Positions 33,813 to 43,826 are shown, numbered from the stretch's first letter. The stretch is DNA of 64,000 bases from Maridesulfovibrio sp. (GCF_963667685.1 NZ_OY763932.1:62001-126000); one strand, 5' to 3'. Notes: generated by a model from the letters alone, not told the origin. Program-made: numbers and translations.

Positions 33813-33892
33813 GTGTCGTGAAAAAGGGTTTAGAGATATTCACTGCGAATGTCAAACAGTTTTTTTATTTTTTTACTAAAAAAGGCAACTAA

Positions 33893-35830
33893 ATGCGTTT
33901 TAAGCTAATTTATTTAATTTTATTAAGTTTCATTTCCGCTTTTACTCTTATCTCTCCACAATCAGCCCACAGTGCCCAAAAACAGAATCCTAATCTGAAT
34001 ACGCAATGGAAACTTTATACCCTTTCCATTGAAGACCAAAAACAAACCGGGCTGAAAACCGATATTCTGGCCGCTCTAATTCTTGAGCCCAAAAACGGCT
34101 GGTACACCTACTCGCACAATCCGGGCAAACTGGGCCAGCCCACAACCCTAAAGGTGACACTTACACCTGATAACACAATACTTCCGACAATTTATCTGCC
34201 GGGAAAACTTAAGGATGATCCATTTAACAAAGGACAGAAAGTTGCTACCTATTCCCATCCGACTCCGATTCTTGTTCCGGTTCCGCCATCCTTAAAGTCG
34301 TTCACGCTTAAGGCAAAGCTCAGCCTGCTCATGTGTTCTGAAACGGCCTGCCAACCATTCAAGACCGATCTCAGCTTCATAGGCATAGCTGTTTCAACCG
34401 AGACCCTGCCGCTGGCCAATGTCCAGCCTTGGTGGGCTGAATTCGTTGAATTGCGTAAAAATGCCAAGCCCATTAAAATTTCCTTAAAAAACATAGCCTC
34501 GGTCGAGAGCAAAAAAACTGCAACTGCTGCCAAAACTCAACCACAAAAGAATGCGCCTCCTGCACAAGTGAAAAATCCAAAACCGGACAAAGTCACTTTC
34601 AACTTTGATTCACTCAAACCTAGACCGTTTACTCCGGGCCTTGAAGTTACAAACCTTTCAACGGCAATACTTTTCGGGTTACTGGCAGGATTTCTTCTCA
34701 ATTTTATGCCCTGCGTGCTTCCGGTAATCAGCCTGAAGCTCTCCACCCTGTTAGCCGGGGCAGGACATGAAAGTGTAGCTGAACAGAAGCGCGGGTTCCG
34801 GGAGCACAACCTTTTCTTTGCTCTGGGTATTATGCTTTATTTTGGCATTCTCAGCGGAATACTTGGGGCAACCGGCATGGCTTGGGGCCAGATTTTTCAG
34901 AAACCACCGGTTGTTATTGGACTAACAGGTCTTGTGTTTGCTCTATGCCTGAGCTTATTCGGGCTGTTCAATCTGCCCATTGTAGACCTCAAACTTGAAT
35001 CAGAGAACAGCGGACCGCGCAGCCAGGCCTTATTTACCGGGGTACTTGCCACCCTGCTCGCAACTCCTTGCAGCGGCCCGTTCCTTGGCGGAGTGCTGGG
35101 CTGGGCAATGGTTCAGCCGCATTACGTGATCAGCTCGGTTTTCCTGAGCGTTGGGGCTGGTATGGCTCTGCCATATATTCTGATGGCAATGTTTCCTTCA
35201 ATGGCAACGCACTTTCCCAGACCAGGGGCTTGGACCATCTGGATTGAGCGGGCTGCCGGCTTTTTCCTTGCCGGAACATGCATCTACCTGTTCAGTATCC
35301 TGCCCGAGGACATGCACATACCGACCTTGATCTTCATGTGGTTCGTCGCAGTTGGCGCTTGGATCTGGGCACTTGCAGGCGGAACGGACAAGAAGTCCAC
35401 CATGTACTTGATGCGTGTCGGAGCTCTGGCACTCTGCATTGCGGCCGGATTCTGGGCTGCGACTCCGCATGAACGTACAGCCAACTGGATAGGATTTGAG
35501 CAGGAAGATTTCACTGCCCGTCTGGGCCGCGAAGCAATGCTGGTTGAATTTACCGCAGACTGGTGCCCCTCCTGCAAGGTTCTGGAACAGACGGTACTGA
35601 CACCTGCCAACCTTAATCGCTGGCAGGAAAAATACGGACTGACTTTCATAAAAGTAGACCTCACTGCACCGAACAAAACAGCAGACGAATTCCTGCGTGC
35701 GCTTGGAAGCAGGTCCATTCCACTGGCTGCGATCTTCAAGCCGGGTGAAGATGCCCCGTCCCCAACAGTGATACGCGATCTTTATACCACCGGACAAATG
35801 GATGAGGCTTTGAGTCAAACTCTTGAGTAA
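33893..35830 (+). CDS. dsbD: Thiol:disulfide interchange protein DsbD
   Basis: 645 residues. Signal peptide 1-28. The periplasmic alpha domain has the redox pair in MCSETACQPF. The eight-helix membrane domain holds NFMPCVLPVISLK and ATPCSGPFLG (both cysteines of the beta domain). The C-terminal thioredoxin domain has TADWCPSCKVLE. All six cysteines needed to pass electrons from cytosolic thioredoxin to the periplasm are present. Such activity supports disulfide isomerisation and c-type cytochrome maturation, which is heavy in sulfate reducers. A 62-base gap to the intact tRNA places it just outside the element. Confidence 0.93.
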   Translation: MRFKLIYLILLSFISAFTLISPQSAHSAQKQNPNLNTQWKLYTLSIEDQKQTGLKTDILAALILEPKNGWYTYSHNPGKLGQPTTLKVTLTPDNTILPTIYLPGKLKDDPFNKGQKVATYSHPTPILVPVPPSLKSFTLKAKLSLLMCSETACQPFKTDLSFIGIAVSTETLPLANVQPWWAEFVELRKNAKPIKISLKNIASVESKKTATAAKTQPQKNAPPAQVKNPKPDKVTFNFDSLKPRPFTPGLEVTNLSTAILFGLLAGFLLNFMPCVLPVISLKLSTLLAGAGHESVAEQKRGFREHNLFFALGIMLYFGILSGILGATGMAWGQIFQKPPVVIGLTGLVFALCLSLFGLFNLPIVDLKLESENSGPRSQALFTGVLATLLATPCSGPFLGGVLGWAMVQPHYVISSVFLSVGAGMALPYILMAMFPSMATHFPRPGAWTIWIERAAGFFLAGTCIYLFSILPEDMHIPTLIFMWFVAVGAWIWALAGGTDKKSTMYLMRVGALALCIAAGFWAATPHERTANWIGFEQEDFTARLGREAMLVEFTADWCPSCKVLEQTVLTPANLNRWQEKYGLTFIKVDLTAPNKTADEFLRALGSRSIPLAAIFKPGEDAPSPTVIRDLYTTGQMDEALSQTLE

Positions 35831-35983
35831 TGGCTTCATGTTGAAAAACAGTACCAGCACGATACTTCCTGCTGAATAAAAACGACATGAGACAATTTAG
35901 CTGCGCATCGCCTCTTTACGACTGTAGCACAGTCAGTTATCACGTGGCTCAACAGCAACTTTAAAACACTACTAAGGAAGCAT

Positions 35984-37171
35984 ATGCTTAATTTTCAGAT
36001 ATTCATTCCCACCCGTATAGTATTCGGTCCCGGTAAGATCGCTGAGCTGGGTTCACTTCCCCTGCCTAAAGGCAAAAAAGCCATGGTCGTCATCGGCGAA
36101 TCCGGAGCCATGATCAAGAACGGCTACCTTGATAAAGTTCAGGCCGCACTTGCCAAACAGGATGTTTCCACTGTTGTTTTTGATAATATTTCCCCCAACC
36201 CGCAATCAGATCAGGTTGATGAAGCGGCAAAAACAGCCCGCGAAAAGGAAATTGATTTCATTGTGGCATTAGGCGGCGGTTCCACCATTGATGCTGCTAA
36301 AGCCATTGCCCTGCTGACCACCAACGTTGGTAGATGCTGGGATTACATGCAATCCGGCTCCGGCGGCGGGATCAATCCCGAAAATCCGGCAGCACCGCTC
36401 ATTGCAATCCCCACTACAGCTGGCACAGGTACCGAAGCGGACCAATGGGCGGTAATCAGCAAATCAGGCGGCATTGAAAAAATCAGCCTTGGTAATGACT
36501 CCACTTTTCCCGCAATTTCCATCGTTGACCCCGAACTCATGGTCAGCGTACCTCCGCGCATGACAGCCTATACCGGTATGGATGCATTTTTCCATGCGGT
36601 TGAAACCTTCCTTTCCACTGCGCATCAGCCCATGAGCGATATGCTGGCTCTTGAAGCTGTCCATTTGAGCAGCCATTACCTGCCCATGGCAATCGCCGAA
36701 GGCGACAACATCGAGGCCCGTACCGTCATGGCATGGTCCAGCACCGCGGCAGGCATGTGCGAAACCCTTTCCCGCTGCATTTCGCAGCACTCTCTTGAGC
36801 ACGCTTTAAGTGCCAAATACCCCGAACTGCCGCACGGACTGGGTTTAGCCAAGCTTTCTGTGCCTTACTTCAAGCGTTTAATTCCGGAAAGCCCGGAACG
36901 TTTTGAAGACCTCGCCATGGCTATGGGTTACGATACCCAGCAGTTTGATGAGAACATGCGAGCTACTGTATTTCTGGAAGGTCTGCGCTCCCTGCTGGAA
37001 CGAGCCGGGTTCAACGAAGAATCTCTAAAGGACTACGGCGCGAAAGAAGAAGACGTTGCAGAGCTGGTCGATATCGCCGAGCAGACAATGGGCAAGCTTT
37101 TCGAATTCACTCCTGCTGAAATGAGTCGTGAAGATCTGGAATGCATCATGTCTGAAGCCATTGCCGGTTAA
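35984..37171 (+). CDS. Iron-containing (group III) alcohol dehydrogenase
   Basis: 395 residues. The NAD-binding half has GGGSTIDAAKAIA (about 97-109) and IPTTAGTGTEAD. The metal-binding half has MDAFFHAVE, LEHALSAKYPELPHG, giving the Asp/His/His/His set with Asp in place as part of GTEAD or the following segment. It oxidises or reduces alcohols and aldehydes with NAD(P). The substrate is not predictable. Desulfovibrio species carry several such enzymes for ethanol or 1,3-propanediol metabolism. AAGGAAG precedes the ATG. Monocistronic, with a terminator at 37246. Confidence 0.92.
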   Translation: MLNFQIFIPTRIVFGPGKIAELGSLPLPKGKKAMVVIGESGAMIKNGYLDKVQAALAKQDVSTVVFDNISPNPQSDQVDEAAKTAREKEIDFIVALGGGSTIDAAKAIALLTTNVGRCWDYMQSGSGGGINPENPAAPLIAIPTTAGTGTEADQWAVISKSGGIEKISLGNDSTFPAISIVDPELMVSVPPRMTAYTGMDAFFHAVETFLSTAHQPMSDMLALEAVHLSSHYLPMAIAEGDNIEARTVMAWSSTAAGMCETLSRCISQHSLEHALSAKYPELPHGLGLAKLSVPYFKRLIPESPERFEDLAMAMGYDTQQFDENMRATVFLEGLRSLLERAGFNEESLKDYGAKEEDVAELVDIAEQTMGKLFEFTPAEMSREDLECIMSEAIAG

Positions 37172-37245
37172 TGGACTGGCCCCTTCAGAGAGCTTTCCTA
37201 GGGGCCTATCCCCTTTGATATGCTCCGCGTCTATACTGACAAAAC

Positions 37246-37274
37246 AAAGGGACCCCACTCTGTGGGTTCCCTTT
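37246..37274 (+). terminator. Hairpin after the alcohol dehydrogenase
   Basis: AAAGGGACCCCAC and TGTGGGTTCCCTTT pair with a small loop and one or two mismatches. Confidence 0.65.
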
Positions 37275-37370
37275 AGACTATAATAAACTGCTGATTGACA
37301 TTTCAGTGTGGTCTTTTTAAGTATAACTTCAGACAATTAAAGAATTTTGAAAGCTTCACAGTGCAGGTAG

Positions 37371-38303
37371 ATGGGGATTGGAGGAAAATACCGCACAATG
37401 ACTAAAAAGCAGAAAAGAATTGTTCAATGCCCATTTTGCGACAGCAACCGCTTGTATTTCAGGCGGGGGTTGATTTCTGACGTACTAATTTCCCTAATTG
37501 TACCGGCCAGGTCATACACCTGCGGTTCATGCAGCAGAAGCTTTCGCCGCTATGGAAACTACTTCACAAGCAAACAGGCTCTGACACACCTCTTCGGTCT
37601 TTTCGTGATAATGGCGGTAATAAATCCTCAACTGCTACTCCCTGAAAACTGGCTCATGCACGAAGAGACAAAGCAGGTGGATAGTGTTCCGACAGAAAAA
37701 TCAGAGATAGAACTGGCTGAATCTGAACCGGAAAATGAACTCCCCCTGCTGAGCATGGCAATTGCAAACGCGACCAACAGCAGCTTTCAGATGGAAAACG
37801 GAACTATCACCATCAGTAATTCCACAGAAGCTGTTCTGGTGAAAAGAGGTAATGCAACTGCCAACGCAACACAGACCAACTCTACTTCCAAAACCATTTT
37901 AGCCTTCAACAGTACAGAAGTGGCAAATGCTACTGTTCCGAGTGATAAGGTGGAAAAGAACAAGGCTGTCAGTGAAGAAAAACACGGGCTTCAGGAAGGT
38001 AAATTAAGATCCATCTACTTCAAGGAAGTTGGCGGCAAAACCAGAATCAGCCTTGACCTGGGTGGCTCACCGCTTTCATACACATCATTTTTCCTGCGCG
38101 ATCCCAACCGCCTTGTTGTCGATATTCATGGCAAATGGGATTACTTCGGCCCCACAGTACTCAAGCCGGAAAACCCGATTTTCTCAAGATTCAGAATCGG
38201 AATCTACGAAGATAAAATACGCATGGTCATGGACCTCAAAGGTCAGACTCCGGCTCCGGTTATCACCAAGACCGCAATCGGGCTGGATATTGATGTAAAA
38301 TAA
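37371..38303 (+). CDS. Zinc-ribbon, membrane-anchored AMIN-domain protein with sequon-rich linker
   Basis: 310 residues (a second ATG at 37398 would give 301). An N-terminal cytosolic zinc ribbon has CPFC and CGSC pairs (about 20-55). One membrane helix follows (about 71-87, HLFGLFVIMAVI). A low-complexity periplasmic linker of about 110 residues holds nine Asn-x-Ser/Thr sequons. The C-terminal AMIN-like domain (about 210-310, KTRISLDLGG, LVVDIHGKW, IRMVMDLKG) binds cell wall or targets proteins to it in known cases. GGAGG lies 13 bases before the second ATG, so the start is uncertain. Terminator at 38315. Confidence 0.75.
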   Translation: MGIGGKYRTMTKKQKRIVQCPFCDSNRLYFRRGLISDVLISLIVPARSYTCGSCSRSFRRYGNYFTSKQALTHLFGLFVIMAVINPQLLLPENWLMHEETKQVDSVPTEKSEIELAESEPENELPLLSMAIANATNSSFQMENGTITISNSTEAVLVKRGNATANATQTNSTSKTILAFNSTEVANATVPSDKVEKNKAVSEEKHGLQEGKLRSIYFKEVGGKTRISLDLGGSPLSYTSFFLRDPNRLVVDIHGKWDYFGPTVLKPENPIFSRFRIGIYEDKIRMVMDLKGQTPAPVITKTAIGLDIDVK

Positions 38304-38314
38304 ATTACCCCTAG

Positions 38315-38364
38315 AACATTAAAAAAGCCCCGTAACCAGGTTGTTGCGGGGCTTTTTTAATGTT
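38315..38364. terminator. Strong bidirectional terminator
   Basis: Perfect 18-base arms (38315-38332 and 38347-38364), core AAAAAAGCCCCG and CGGGGCTTTTTT, between the convergent AMIN-protein and M24 peptidase genes. Confidence 0.92.
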
Positions 38365-38367
38365 CAA

Positions 38368-39597
38368 TTACTCTATGCAGATGATATCGAAATCATTGCC
38401 GGAGATGCTTTGCCCGCCGCTCGGGGTGACTTCAAAAGTATTCTCAACCCCGACCATCCCCACTCCGGGGATGCCCTGTTTCGGTTCAATAGCAAAGACC
38501 ATTCCTTCCTCAATGGGAATATCGAATCCCCGGGCAATAGGAGGAAAACCATCCACAGTCAGCCCGATGCCATGACCTATGAAAGGAACTTTACATTCAC
38601 CGATTCCCATGAAACCGTCCATATACCCCTGTTTTTCTGCTTCAGCCATAACCATGGCATATACATCACTTACGATATTGCCGGGTTTCAGATTCTCGGC
38701 TGCCAGTGCCTGCATATCCTGGCAGAAAAGCTGGGCATCCAGCACTTCTTTTGGAATGGAGCTTTTAGGACCGGACCAGTAAACCTGAGTTTTATCAGAA
38801 TGGTATCCTTCCATAACGAACCCGCAATCAACGGAAAGAGGAGCTTTCTCGTCCCAGAATTTATCCCCGCTCCCCATGAACGGAGAAACAGGGTGTACAC
38901 CGCGCAGACCCAGAGGACCATTAAAAGAGCTGGGATAGATACCGGAATCACCGGCAGAAACATGACCGAGGAAAATTTCCTCATTGAAAGTCTGCATGCG
39001 CATGTGACCTTCATGGCCCAGTTCAAAAAAGACGTTCCAGAGATACTTGGCGATCTCCATTTCGCTCATACCGGTCTCAAGCAGTTCAGGCAGGACCTCC
39101 ACCAGTGCGGTGTTATGCAGGTGGCCGACTTCGCGCATAATTTCAAGCTCCCACTCGGACTTTACTGCGCGGGACATAGCCAGCACCTTATCACCGGGAA
39201 CAAATCTGTATTCCGACATGCGGGAAGTAAGCATTTCGCCCAGCTGCCAGGTGAGCCCTGCGGTTTCGGCACCCATAATCTCTGTCAAAGGCTGGCCCGC
39301 CTGTTTAGCTAGAGGTGCTAGATCCTTAAAAGACTTGAAACGGACAATATTTTTGATTGGGCTTTCTATAGATGCACGTTCAAATGAACGACGCACAAAA
39401 AGCACAGGTTCACCTTCAAGCGGCAACCACACTGCACCGTTGACAAATGAGCCTGAGAGATAATAAATCTGCAAACGCGAAAAGCAGATTATGCCTCCAG
39501 CCCGGGGGGCCACTTCCGGCAGAAAACGACGACACTTTGCCCAGCGTGCTTCAAGCTCACTGCGCGGCACGACAATATTTGATTCCAGATCAGACAT
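38368..39597 (-). CDS. M24-family Xaa-Pro aminopeptidase-like protein
   Basis: About 409 residues from ATG at 39597, which has AAAGGAG at eight bases. A start 18 codons upstream lacks this. The N-terminal creatinase-like domain (about 15-160) is followed by the pita-bread domain with metal ligands in SVDCGFVMEGYHSDKTQ, IGHGIGL, AIEPKQ and GVENTF. It removes N-terminal residues before proline, or acts on related dipeptides. Its start faces the divergent CoA-binding gene at 39706. Confidence 0.88.
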   Translation of the reverse strand: MSDLESNIVVPRSELEARWAKCRRFLPEVAPRAGGIICFSRLQIYYLSGSFVNGAVWLPLEGEPVLFVRRSFERASIESPIKNIVRFKSFKDLAPLAKQAGQPLTEIMGAETAGLTWQLGEMLTSRMSEYRFVPGDKVLAMSRAVKSEWELEIMREVGHLHNTALVEVLPELLETGMSEMEIAKYLWNVFFELGHEGHMRMQTFNEEIFLGHVSAGDSGIYPSSFNGPLGLRGVHPVSPFMGSGDKFWDEKAPLSVDCGFVMEGYHSDKTQVYWSGPKSSIPKEVLDAQLFCQDMQALAAENLKPGNIVSDVYAMVMAEAEKQGYMDGFMGIGECKVPFIGHGIGLTVDGFPPIARGFDIPIEEGMVFAIEPKQGIPGVGMVGVENTFEVTPSGGQSISGNDFDIICIE

Positions 39598-39705
39598 GGA
39601 AGACGCTCCTTTGGATAAAAACGCGACAACGGGTAAAAGAGAACTTTGCAAGTAGCCGGGCTTTACTGTAGCATGCGGAAATTAATTGCCCGGAGAGATC
39701 AAAAT

Positions 39706-40128
39706 ATGCTTATAGTTGATGAAAAAAAGTTAGCCGGACTTCTTCAAGAGGTCAAGGTCATTGCCGTAATCGGCGCAGTGGATAAACCCGGACGTCCTGT
39801 AGACAGGGTCTGCCGCTATATGATGGATGCAGGATATAAGATTGTTCCGGTACATCCCAAGCGGGAAAATGTCTGGGGCCTTGAAACCTACCAATCAATA
39901 AAAGACATCCCTTTTCCAGTGGATGTGGTAAACCTTTTCCGGGCTTCACAATTCTGCGCCGACCATGCGCGCGAAGTTCTTGAGCTTGAAACCATGCCCA
40001 AATGTTTCTGGATGCAGCAGGATATTTTCAGCCCCGAAGCACGGGAACTGCTTTCCGGCAAAGATATCACCGTAATTGAAGACCGTTGCATAATGGTCGA
40101 CCACATAAATTTAGCAGGCAAACGATAA
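39706..40128 (+). CDS. CoA-binding (YccU-like) protein
   Basis: 140 residues from ATG at 39706 with GGAG about ten bases upstream. Rossmann-type CoA-binding domain: KVIAVIGAVDKPGRPVDRVC, IVPVHP, VDVVNLFR, KCFWMQQ. Family members bind CoA but have no defined enzyme activity. Its stop overlaps the next gene's ATG by one base (TAATG), and two more genes follow closely, so it heads an operon with the YkgJ protein and the DnaJ-like protein. Confidence 0.85.
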   Translation: MLIVDEKKLAGLLQEVKVIAVIGAVDKPGRPVDRVCRYMMDAGYKIVPVHPKRENVWGLETYQSIKDIPFPVDVVNLFRASQFCADHAREVLELETMPKCFWMQQDIFSPEARELLSGKDITVIEDRCIMVDHINLAGKR

Positions 40129-40562
40129 TGAGCAAGGCTTTTGAATGCCGGATGTGCGGCCACTGTTGTCAGGGTGAAGGTGGTATCATTATGACCCCCA
40201 AAGATCGTAACCGACTCGCCGAACACCTTGGAATCTCCGAACAGGAACTGATTGAAAAACACAGCGAAACTGTAAACGGAAAAATTCGTCTACAATCCCG
40301 TGAAGACGGATACTGTGTATTTTACAATGAAGGTTGCGGGATTCATCCCGGCCGTCCGGATATATGCCGGGCATGGCCTTTTTTCCGCGGTAATCTTATA
40401 GATGAAATGAGCTGGGAAATGATTCAGGAATACTGTCCCGGAGTTAATCCTGACGCAGGGCACGCGTTGTTTGTGGAAGAAGGCAGAGAATATATCCGCA
40501 CCGAAGGTCTGCGCCAGCATGATCCCGATGTAGCACCGAATGCACTCATCACCGAAGACTAA
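40128..40562 (+). CDS. YkgJ-family cysteine-cluster protein
   Basis: 144 residues. FECRMCGHCCQGEGG at 5-19, CVFYNEGCGIHPGRPDICRAWP in the middle and EYCPGV later give the cysteine set of the YkgJ/UPF0153 zinc or iron-chelating family. No enzyme activity is established. It overlaps the CoA-binding gene by one base and ends seven bases before the DnaJ-like gene, so the three are co-translated. A second family member lies at 53226. Confidence 0.88.
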   Translation: MSKAFECRMCGHCCQGEGGIIMTPKDRNRLAEHLGISEQELIEKHSETVNGKIRLQSREDGYCVFYNEGCGIHPGRPDICRAWPFFRGNLIDEMSWEMIQEYCPGVNPDAGHALFVEEGREYIRTEGLRQHDPDVAPNALITED

Positions 40563-40569
40563 TTCTGCT

Positions 40570-41379
40570 ATGAACACAAGACAGGCACAGAGCATTCTCA
40601 AAGTCGGACAGGACGCAAGCGAAGAGGACATCAAACGTTCTTTCCGTAAACTGGCATTCAGCATGCATCCTGATTTGAATCCCAGCCCTGATGCCGCCCA
40701 GAAGTTCCGCGAGCTTAACGAAGCATACGTCTTCCTCAAAAATGTTGCCGGAAACACAGCGGCAGGGAAAGCCGCTACAGACAAACGCCAATACACCCGC
40801 CAGCAAAAAGAATCCAAGCCACAGTCTGAGCGCAAAACAGCCCGTGAGGGAGCTAATGCCTACCGGGCGCAGCAGTCAAAAGCGAAGACCGATGCACGCG
40901 GCAACAACACCTCCACGGCCCAGCAGAGCCGATATTTTTTCCAGAAAGAAGAAGATGTGCTCAAGGACATTTTAAATGATCCTTTTGCCCGGCAGGTCTT
41001 TGAGGATATCTACAGCCAGATCAGCAAGGATAAACCTTTCCAAAGACCCAGCGCACCTATCAAGGAACGTAAGATAAATCTGAGCTGGGGGGAAAAAACC
41101 GCTTCGGTTGACGTGTCCACCGGACTTGGGTCAGGCGTTAAAGCATGGTTCAAGGGCCAGCTGGATGATGAACAGACCGTTTACTTTCCCGCATCCGCCC
41201 TACACCCGGGACGCACGGTGCGCATCACCCTCCAACAGGGACTCCGTAAAAAGAGTAAAACTCTTGAAATAACCCTGCCCCGCGACTTTGTCATAGGCCG
41301 TCCCATACGCCTTAAGGGACAAGGCCGTAAACTCGGCCCGTTCAAAGGCGATCTTTATCTGCGCATCATGGCCAAGTAG
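40570..41379 (+). CDS. DnaJ-like (J-domain) protein with DnaJ C-terminal domain
   Basis: 269 residues. The J domain is at 3-65 with His33-Pro34-Asp35. A Gln/Lys/Ala-rich linker (about 70-125) replaces the Gly/Phe region. There is no zinc-finger domain. The C-terminal 80 residues (VYFPASALHPGRTVRITLQQ and RPIRLKGQGRK) resemble the second substrate-binding half of DnaJ. It is thus a CbpA-like co-chaperone for DnaK with only part of the usual C-terminal region. No good ribosome site, so coupling to the YkgJ gene is likely. Confidence 0.85.
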   Translation: MNTRQAQSILKVGQDASEEDIKRSFRKLAFSMHPDLNPSPDAAQKFRELNEAYVFLKNVAGNTAAGKAATDKRQYTRQQKESKPQSERKTAREGANAYRAQQSKAKTDARGNNTSTAQQSRYFFQKEEDVLKDILNDPFARQVFEDIYSQISKDKPFQRPSAPIKERKINLSWGEKTASVDVSTGLGSGVKAWFKGQLDDEQTVYFPASALHPGRTVRITLQQGLRKKSKTLEITLPRDFVIGRPIRLKGQGRKLGPFKGDLYLRIMAK

Positions 41380-41611
41380 TTTTTCAGTCCTGTTCATTTT
41401 TCTGAAATTTTATTTTCCCCGACGACATTTTCACTTGTTTTCCTCCGGTTTTTTGACTAGCTCCTATATATAGAACAGAACCGTTATATACTGCCGTCTT
41501 ACGGCTGCCGTTCTTCCGGATTCAATTCTGCATCCGGGAAATATACCCTCATTATAGTTACAGACTTCGGCGGTTCGATAAGTATTTAACAAACACAAGG
41601 GGGCCCCTCTA

Positions 41612-42250
41612 ATGCTGGCTATTCTTGATTACAAGGCCGGAAACCAGACCAGTGTGCAACGCGCACTGAACAAACTCGGCATTCCTAACGAAATCACCAA
41701 CGACAAGGAAGTGCTGACCAAGGCAACCGGCATCATCTTCCCCGGCGTCGGTGCTGCAGGACAGGCCATGGATGAACTGACATCCGGCGGTCTGGATGAA
41801 CTTCTCAAAGAACTCGTGCATCAGAAAAAACCACTGCTCGGCATCTGCGTCGGTTGTCAGATTCTTCTCGACTATAGTGAGGAGAATGACACTCAGGCAC
41901 TTTCCGTCATTCCCGGTGAATGTCGTCTATTCAACCCTTCCTGGGAAGATTACGAAGGCATCCCCATCCGCGTGCCACACATGGGCTGGAACCAGATCGA
42001 GCTCAAGCAGGATTGCATCCTGTTCAAAGACATTGACCCTGAAGCACATTTTTATTTCGTACACAGCTACTACCCGGCTCCAGAAGAAAAATTCGTTATC
42101 GGTGAAACCATCTATGGCCGTCCCTTCTGTTCCCTGCACGGGCGGGAAGGTCTTTGGGCCGTTCAGTTCCACCCGGAAAAAAGCGGTAATCCCGGCCTGA
42201 AACTGCTTTCCAACTTTTACGAATACTGCAAGGAGGCAACCGATGCTTAG
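41612..42250 (+). CDS. hisH: Imidazole glycerol phosphate synthase, glutaminase subunit HisH
   Basis: 212 residues. Class I glutamine amidotransferase with nucleophile Cys79 in LLGICVGCQ and His187/Glu189 in QFHPEKSG. It supplies ammonia to HisF for the closure of the imidazole ring in histidine synthesis. AGGGGGCCCC precedes the ATG. The stop overlaps hisF by eight bases. The 230 bases upstream hold a CTATATATAG palindrome but no clear promoter. Confidence 0.95.
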   Translation: MLAILDYKAGNQTSVQRALNKLGIPNEITNDKEVLTKATGIIFPGVGAAGQAMDELTSGGLDELLKELVHQKKPLLGICVGCQILLDYSEENDTQALSVIPGECRLFNPSWEDYEGIPIRVPHMGWNQIELKQDCILFKDIDPEAHFYFVHSYYPAPEEKFVIGETIYGRPFCSLHGREGLWAVQFHPEKSGNPGLKLLSNFYEYCKEATDA

Positions 42251-43022
42251 TAAAAGAGTTATCCCCTGCCTCGATGTCAGGAACGGAGTCCTCACCAAGG
42301 GCATTAAATTTAAAGGCAATGTAGATATTGGCGACCCCGTTGAAACCGCACGCCTTTACTACGAACAGGGAGCGGACGAAATCGTATTTTACGACATCAC
42401 CGCTTCATCGGAAGGTCGTGGAATATTCCTCGACGTGGTCGAACGGGTAGCCTCCGAGATTTTCATCCCCTTTTCCGTTGGCGGCGGAATTAATTCCGTG
42501 CAGGATATGCGGGACGTACTACTCGCAGGAGCGGAAAAAGTTTCCGTGAACTCCGGCGCGGTTAAAAATCCCGATATCATCAGCGAAGGCGCCGCCGCAT
42601 TCGGTTCCCAGTGTGTGGTGCTCGGAATGGATGTAAAACGCGTTGAAAAATCTGACAAGATTCCTTCCGGTTTTGAAATAGTTATCAACGGCGGCCGCAA
42701 ATACATGGGCATTGATGCTCTTGAATGGGCCAAGACCGGAGAGTCTCTAGGTGCCGGTGAAATCTGCCTCAACTCCATTGACGCTGATGGGGTTAAAACC
42801 GGATACGATCTTGAACTGACCCGCCTTGTGGCTGAAAGCGTGCGTATTCCCGTAATCGCCTCCGGTGGTGCAGGGAATCCACAGCACATGGTCGATGCTG
42901 TAACTGAGGGCCGCGCAACAGCCGCACTCATAGCTTCCATTGTCCACTATGGAGACTACACCATCCCCCAGTTGAAAGAATACATGGCTTCCAAGGGAGT
43001 CCGGGTTCGTAACAGCTGGTAG
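42243..43022 (+). CDS. hisF: Imidazole glycerol phosphate synthase, cyclase subunit HisF
   Basis: 259 residues. TIM barrel with catalytic Asp11 in CLDVRNG and Asp130 in LGMDVKRV, and phosphate sites SVGGGI and ASGGAGN. With HisH it converts PRFAR and glutamine to IGP and AICAR. It overlaps hisH by eight bases, and AAGGAGG lies inside the hisH end. Strong terminator at 43048. Confidence 0.96.
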   Translation: MLSKRVIPCLDVRNGVLTKGIKFKGNVDIGDPVETARLYYEQGADEIVFYDITASSEGRGIFLDVVERVASEIFIPFSVGGGINSVQDMRDVLLAGAEKVSVNSGAVKNPDIISEGAAAFGSQCVVLGMDVKRVEKSDKIPSGFEIVINGGRKYMGIDALEWAKTGESLGAGEICLNSIDADGVKTGYDLELTRLVAESVRIPVIASGGAGNPQHMVDAVTEGRATAALIASIVHYGDYTIPQLKEYMASKGVRVRNSW

Positions 43023-43047
43023 TTCAAATCTTACCGATAAAGACTTA

Positions 43048-43078
43048 AGCGTTGATGGAAACATCAACGCTTTTTTTT
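43048..43078 (+). terminator. Terminator of hisHF
   Basis: AGCGTTGATG and CATCAACGCT pair around a GAAA tetraloop, followed by a run of T. Confidence 0.95.
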
Positions 43079-43189
43079 ATTTTCGTGATGCCAATCAGGA
43101 ACAATCGACATGAGGCTTGCCTTTATAGTCTATATTAAATAAAAGCTTTGGAGATTTTAACCCTTAACAATCTTATTTTGGAGAACCAA

Positions 43190-43732
43190 ATGAAAAAGAC
43201 TATACTTTTCAACCTACTTCTGGCCTTGGTCATGGTTGCAACCCCTGTATTTGCGGCATCACCTATCCTCAAACAGGCTGCTGCCATTGGCGATGCTGCT
43301 CTTAATTCCGGCGACGGTGCTGTGATTAAACTCGGCTTTGTTGAAAGCTCAGCAAAACCTGCAAATCCATTTGGCGAGAAAGTATTCGAGAAAAAATCTG
43401 ATGGTCATACCCTGATTGTTACAACAGGAACTAAATTCAGCCAGAAGTTCTGCGAATTATATATCCCTGATGGAACTGAAGCTGAATATCAGGCAATTCG
43501 TGCTGAATTGGTCCAGCTGAATAATACTGAAGGCGTTATTTACGACCACCCTGTTAAAGGTAAAACCTACCTCGGTGAAATCTGGTCTGATAAAGAAAAG
43601 ACCGATAATGGCAACACTGCTGACTTGAAACTCAGTGAAACAGAATTAAGCTTTCTTTTCATTCAGTACAGTGCAGTTGCCTTCCAGCAGACCCAAGGCA
43701 GAACAGGAATCATTATAGAACTGATGAAATAA
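43190..43732 (+). CDS. Secreted protein of unknown function
   Basis: 180 residues from ATG at 43190 (TTGGAGA before it). Signal peptide 1-22 (ILFNLLLALVMVATPVFA then ASP). The mature part is about 158 residues with a single cysteine (KFCELYIP), rich in beta-forming stretches, and no recognised domain. It stands alone between the hisHF terminator and its own hairpin. Function not predictable. Confidence 0.8.
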   Translation: MKKTILFNLLLALVMVATPVFAASPILKQAAAIGDAALNSGDGAVIKLGFVESSAKPANPFGEKVFEKKSDGHTLIVTTGTKFSQKFCELYIPDGTEAEYQAIRAELVQLNNTEGVIYDHPVKGKTYLGEIWSDKEKTDNGNTADLKLSETELSFLFIQYSAVAFQQTQGRTGIIIELMK

Positions 43733-43744
43733 TAAAATGAAAAA

Positions 43745-43771
43745 GCCCTTGTAGATAAAATCTACAAGGGC
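43745..43771. terminator. Hairpin between convergent genes
   Basis: GCCCTTGTAGAT and ATCTACAAGGGC pair around AAA. The T-rich tail (GCTTTTTCATTTT) is on the minus strand, so it best serves the glycosyltransferase gene. Confidence 0.85.
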
Positions 43772-43826
43772 CTCCATTTCACTTAGCTATAGCAGACAAA
43801 ACAGTCTCAAACGGACAGTCAAAAAA

